NCBI RefSeq assembly: GCF_040536835.1
Contig: NZ_CP159578.1
Location: forward strand, 2,976,001 to 3,040,000
DNA: 64,000 nucleotides
Direction: 5' to 3'
Source: Salinicola endophyticus
Lineage (GTDB): Bacteria; Pseudomonadota; Gammaproteobacteria; Pseudomonadales; Halomonadaceae
Shown in pieces: positions 61,720 through 64,000 of this stretch. Each line of letters opens with the position of its first letter. Within the stretch, counting starts at the first letter, position 1. The translations under genes were made by a program, and so were the position numbers. Below the pieces are notes generated by a model that worked only from the letters and a program-made list of their open reading frames with translations, ran no database searches and was not told where the DNA came from.

Positions 61720-62907
61720 ATGAGCGCCCCCATCTATCTCGACTATGCCGCCACCACCCCTGCCGACCCCCGCGTGGTCGAGCAGATGATGCGTCATCTG
61801 ACGCTCGACGGGGTCTATGCCAACCCCGCCTCGCGCAGCCATATGCCCGGCTGGCTGGCGGAACAGGCGGTGGAACAGGCGCGCCGTCAGGTCGCCGACC
61901 TGATCGGCGCCGACCCGCGCGAGATCGTCTGGACCTCCGGCGCCACCGAGGCCGACAACCTGGCCCTGACCGGCCTGATGCGCGCCAACCGCGCCCGCGG
62001 CCGCCATCTGGTCACCTCGACCATCGAGCACAAGGCGGTGGTCGACACGGCCAAGGCGCTGGAGGCCGAGGGTTTCGAGGTCACCTGGCTGACCCCGACC
62101 CGCGAGGGCCTGATCACCCCGCAGGCGCTGCGCGAGGCGATGCGCGACGACACCGTGCTGGTGTCACTGATGGCGGTCAACAACGAACTCGGCAGCGTCA
62201 ACGATATCGCCGCCCTGGCCGAGGTCGCCCATGCCAACGGCGCCTTCTTCCACAGCGATGCGGCCCAGGCCGCGGGGCGTTTGGCGCTCGACGTCACCGC
62301 CATGGGGGTAGACCTGATGTCGCTGTCGGCGCACAAGGCCTACGGCCCCAAGGGGATCGGCGCGCTCTACGTGCGCCGCGACCCAAATCTGCGCGTCGAG
62401 GCGCTGATCCACGGCGGCGGGCATGAGCGCGGCATGCGCTCCGGCACCCTGCCCACCCACCAGATCGTCGGCATGGGCAGCGCCTTTGCGCTGGCCCTGG
62501 ACGAGCGCGAGCAGGACGACGCCCGCCTGCGCGAGCTGCGTCAGCGCTTTCTCGATGGGCTAGCGCCCTGTGCGGGCATTCACAACCACTCGCCGACGGC
62601 GCACAACGTGCCCAATATCGTCAATCTCGCCTTCGACGGGGTCGACGGCGAGTCGCTGCTGATGGCGCTGCGCGGGCTTGCGGTCTCTACCGGCTCGGCC
62701 TGCAACTCGGCCAGCGTCGATCCCTCCTATGTCCTCAAGGGGATCGGCGTGCCCCACGCCCAGGCGCTGGCATCGATCCGCTTCAGTTTCGGCCGCTTCA
62801 CCCGCGCCGACGACATAGACAACGCCGTGGCGGAGATCCGCCGCGCGCTAGACGGCCTGCGCCAACCGGCCAGTGCCGCCATGCATCAACGCGAGGCGAG
62901 CCATTGA
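61720..62907 (+). CDS. iscS: Cysteine desulfurase IscS
   Basis: A 395-residue PLP enzyme supplying sulfur for Fe-S clusters and tRNA thiolation. The start APIYLDYAATTPADPRVVEQM, the PLP lysine in SLSAHKAYGPKGIGALYVRR (about residue 205) and the catalytic-loop Cys in STGSACNSASVDPSYVLKGIG (about residue 325) are canonical. ATG 61720 begins the conserved region. It is separated from iscR by the repeat array and followed by iscA after 26 bp; iscU is absent. Confidence 0.95.
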   Translation: MSAPIYLDYAATTPADPRVVEQMMRHLTLDGVYANPASRSHMPGWLAEQAVEQARRQVADLIGADPREIVWTSGATEADNLALTGLMRANRARGRHLVTSTIEHKAVVDTAKALEAEGFEVTWLTPTREGLITPQALREAMRDDTVLVSLMAVNNELGSVNDIAALAEVAHANGAFFHSDAAQAAGRLALDVTAMGVDLMSLSAHKAYGPKGIGALYVRRDPNLRVEALIHGGGHERGMRSGTLPTHQIVGMGSAFALALDEREQDDARLRELRQRFLDGLAPCAGIHNHSPTAHNVPNIVNLAFDGVDGESLLMALRGLAVSTGSACNSASVDPSYVLKGIGVPHAQALASIRFSFGRFTRADDIDNAVAEIRRALDGLRQPASAAMHQREASH

Positions 62908-62933
62908 CTCGCCACGAGCAGGGAGAGACAGCC

Positions 62934-63260
62934 ATGCAAAGCATCAGCATCAGTGAAGCCGCCGCCAACCAGATCCGCCACGTGCTCGCCGAGCGCGGCA
63001 GCGGCCTCGGGCTGCGGGTGGCGGTCAAGCCGAGCGGCTGCTCCGGCTACAGCTACGTCCTCGATATCGCCGACGAAGCGCGCGACGACGAGATCGCCTT
63101 CGAGGAGCGCGGGGTCAAGGTGCTGGTCGACCGCGAGGCGCTGGCGATCCTCGACGGCACCGAGGTCGACTACGTCAACGAAGGGCTCAACCGCTTCTTC
63201 CGCTTCAACAACCCCAACGTCACCGACGAGTGCGGGTGCGGCGAAAGCTTCAGCGTGTAA
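62934..63260 (+). CDS. iscA: A-type Fe-S carrier protein IscA
   Basis: A 108-residue HesB/IscA-family scaffold or carrier. The three ligand cysteines are in PSGCSGYSY (about residue 37) and DECGCGESF (about 101 and 103). GGGAGAG lies before ATG 62934; a start ten codons upstream is possible but less conserved. It delivers clusters to apoproteins. The usual iscU, hscBA and fdx do not follow; ndk does. Confidence 0.93.
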   Translation: MQSISISEAAANQIRHVLAERGSGLGLRVAVKPSGCSGYSYVLDIADEARDDEIAFEERGVKVLVDREALAILDGTEVDYVNEGLNRFFRFNNPNVTDECGCGESFSV

Positions 63261-63401
63261 AAGAGAGCTTCAGCGTCTGATCGCGCAGCGCGGCTGGGGT
63301 GCGTCCCCCGGATGCTTAGGCTACAATGGCGCGATTTTTCGGCCCCTTCTCCCAGAGTCCAGAGTGTCGAGGTAGAAAGCGCCTGGCCGAAACCGTTTTC
63401 G

Positions 63402-63429
63402 ACGACGCGCCACTCCGGTGGCGCGTCGT
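63402..63429. terminator. Hairpin between iscA and ndk
   Basis: ACGACGCGCCAC/GTGGCGCGTCGT (63402-63413/63418-63429) is a perfect 12-bp stem with loop TCCG followed by TTTC. A second stem, GGCCGC-CACC-GCGGCC, lies near 63450-63470. They could terminate the isc unit or regulate ndk. Confidence 0.6.
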
Positions 63430-63506
63430 TTCATCTATCCCAACCGGATACCCGGCCGCCACCGCGGCCGGTTCCACCTTTCTCTACTGATCAGGAGACC
63501 GAACTC

Positions 63507-63935
63507 ATGGCTACCGAGCGCACGCTGTCCATCATCAAGCCCGATGCCGTTGCCAAGAACGCGATCGGCGACATCTACAGCCGTTTCGAAAAAGCCGGCC
63601 TGCGCATCGTCGCAGCCAAGATGCTGCACCTCTCCCAGGCGCAGGCGGAAGGCTTCTACGCCGAGCACAAAGAGCGCGGTTTCTTCGCCGACCTGGTCGC
63701 GTTCATGACCTCCGGTCCGGTCATGGTCCAGGTCCTCGAAGGTGAAGGCGCCGTGGCCAAGAACCGCGAGCTGATGGGTGCCACCAACCCGAAGGAAGCC
63801 GAGCCGGGCACCATCCGCGCCGACTTCGCCACCTCCATCGACGCCAACGCGGTGCACGGCTCCGACGCCGCCGAATCCGCCGCGCGCGAAATCAGCTACT
63901 TCTTCGAAGAGAGCGAAATCTGCCCGCGCGGCTGA
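63507..63935 (+). CDS. ndk: Nucleoside diphosphate kinase
   Basis: A 142-residue NDK that balances NTP pools by phosphotransfer. The phosphorylated His is in NAVHGSD (about residue 117). [15 protein letters not shown] at the N-terminus and [18 protein letters not shown] are family signatures. AGGAGACC precedes ATG 63507. Length is standard. It ends 65 bp before the window edge with a terminator. Confidence 0.97.
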   Translation: MATERTLSIIKPDAVAKNAIGDIYSRFEKAGLRIVAAKMLHLSQAQAEGFYAEHKERGFFADLVAFMTSGPVMVQVLEGEGAVAKNRELMGATNPKEAEPGTIRADFATSIDANAVHGSDAAESAAREISYFFEESEICPRG

Positions 63936-63942
63936 TTCGCCA

Positions 63943-63969
63943 GACGACCGGCCGCTGCGGCCGGTCGTC
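63943..63969 (+). terminator. Hairpin after ndk
   Basis: GACGACCGGCC (63943-63953) pairs with GGCCGGTCGTC (63959-63969) around GCTGC, seven bases after the stop. No T-run follows. Confidence 0.65.
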
Positions 63970-64000
63970 GCCCACGTCCCCCGGACACCCCGCCATTCTC

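Overview
This 64 kb window is GC-rich chromosomal DNA from a gammaproteobacterium, most likely a Halomonadaceae member (Halomonas/Salinicola/Kushneria type). That placement is an inference. It rests on gene order (tRNA-Leu/queA-tgt-yajC-secDF; suhB/trmJ-iscR-iscS-iscA-ndk), the acidic linkers of AceF, FabV as enoyl reductase, the carboxynorspermidine polyamine pair and a GDSL autotransporter esterase.

Left part (1-36 kb), mostly housekeeping and stress genes: a cut nitronate monooxygenase; two copies of a two-gene module encoding small double-CxxC proteins (1.2-1.6 kb and 4.3-4.7 kb), separated by a cold-shock gene, a membrane protein and a LysR regulator; carboxynorspermidine synthase/decarboxylase; an arsR-arsC-arsH-arsB arsenic operon followed by a MITE-like repeat; eamA/rsmJ/uppP, tsaB, adk; pyruvate dehydrogenase aceE-aceF; ampD with a GlxA-type regulator; fabV; a glutathione peroxidase and a NUDIX hydrolase. 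A lower-GC insert (26.3-28.9 kb) carries a diguanylate cyclase and a choloylglycine-hydrolase-family enzyme. It is flanked by two copies of the 5' end of an AidB-like acyl-CoA dehydrogenase gene. Then come LysE, DUF883, AhpD-like and Crp/Fnr genes, a gene-poor stretch with candidate small RNAs (34.3-35.0 kb) and a GlpT-type transporter behind a GlpR-like palindrome.

Middle (about 36.76-49.65 kb): a filamentous (inovirus) prophage beside tRNA-Leu(CAA). It encodes repressor and operators, an AlpA/excisionase-like protein, early genes, ssDNA-binding protein, tiny membrane proteins, major coat protein with terminator, pIII-like adsorption protein, pVI-like protein, Zot/pI, its own secretin (pIV), a TraX-like protein, a replication initiator and a tyrosine integrase. 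Its left arm carries an AT-rich, leftward cluster of four unrecognised genes, three with membrane segments, which looks like lysogenic cargo.

Right part (49.6-64 kb): tRNA-Leu, queA-tgt-yajC-secD-secF (queuosine synthesis and Sec translocase accessories), an AI-2E family transporter, an EstA-type autotransporter, a suhB whose metal-site motifs are degenerate, and trmJ-iscR-iscS-iscA-ndk with an IscR-type promoter but no iscU.

The most unusual signals are: the twin small-protein modules, each behind a leader of GGA-loop hairpins resembling CsrA/RsmA targets and an exactly 18-bp-spaced TTGTAC pair; the cargo cluster with a 10-bp G tract; an array of duplicated terminator half-sites downstream of aceF; an 11-copy 13-bp repeat between iscR and iscS; and a 124-nt hairpin in the prophage.
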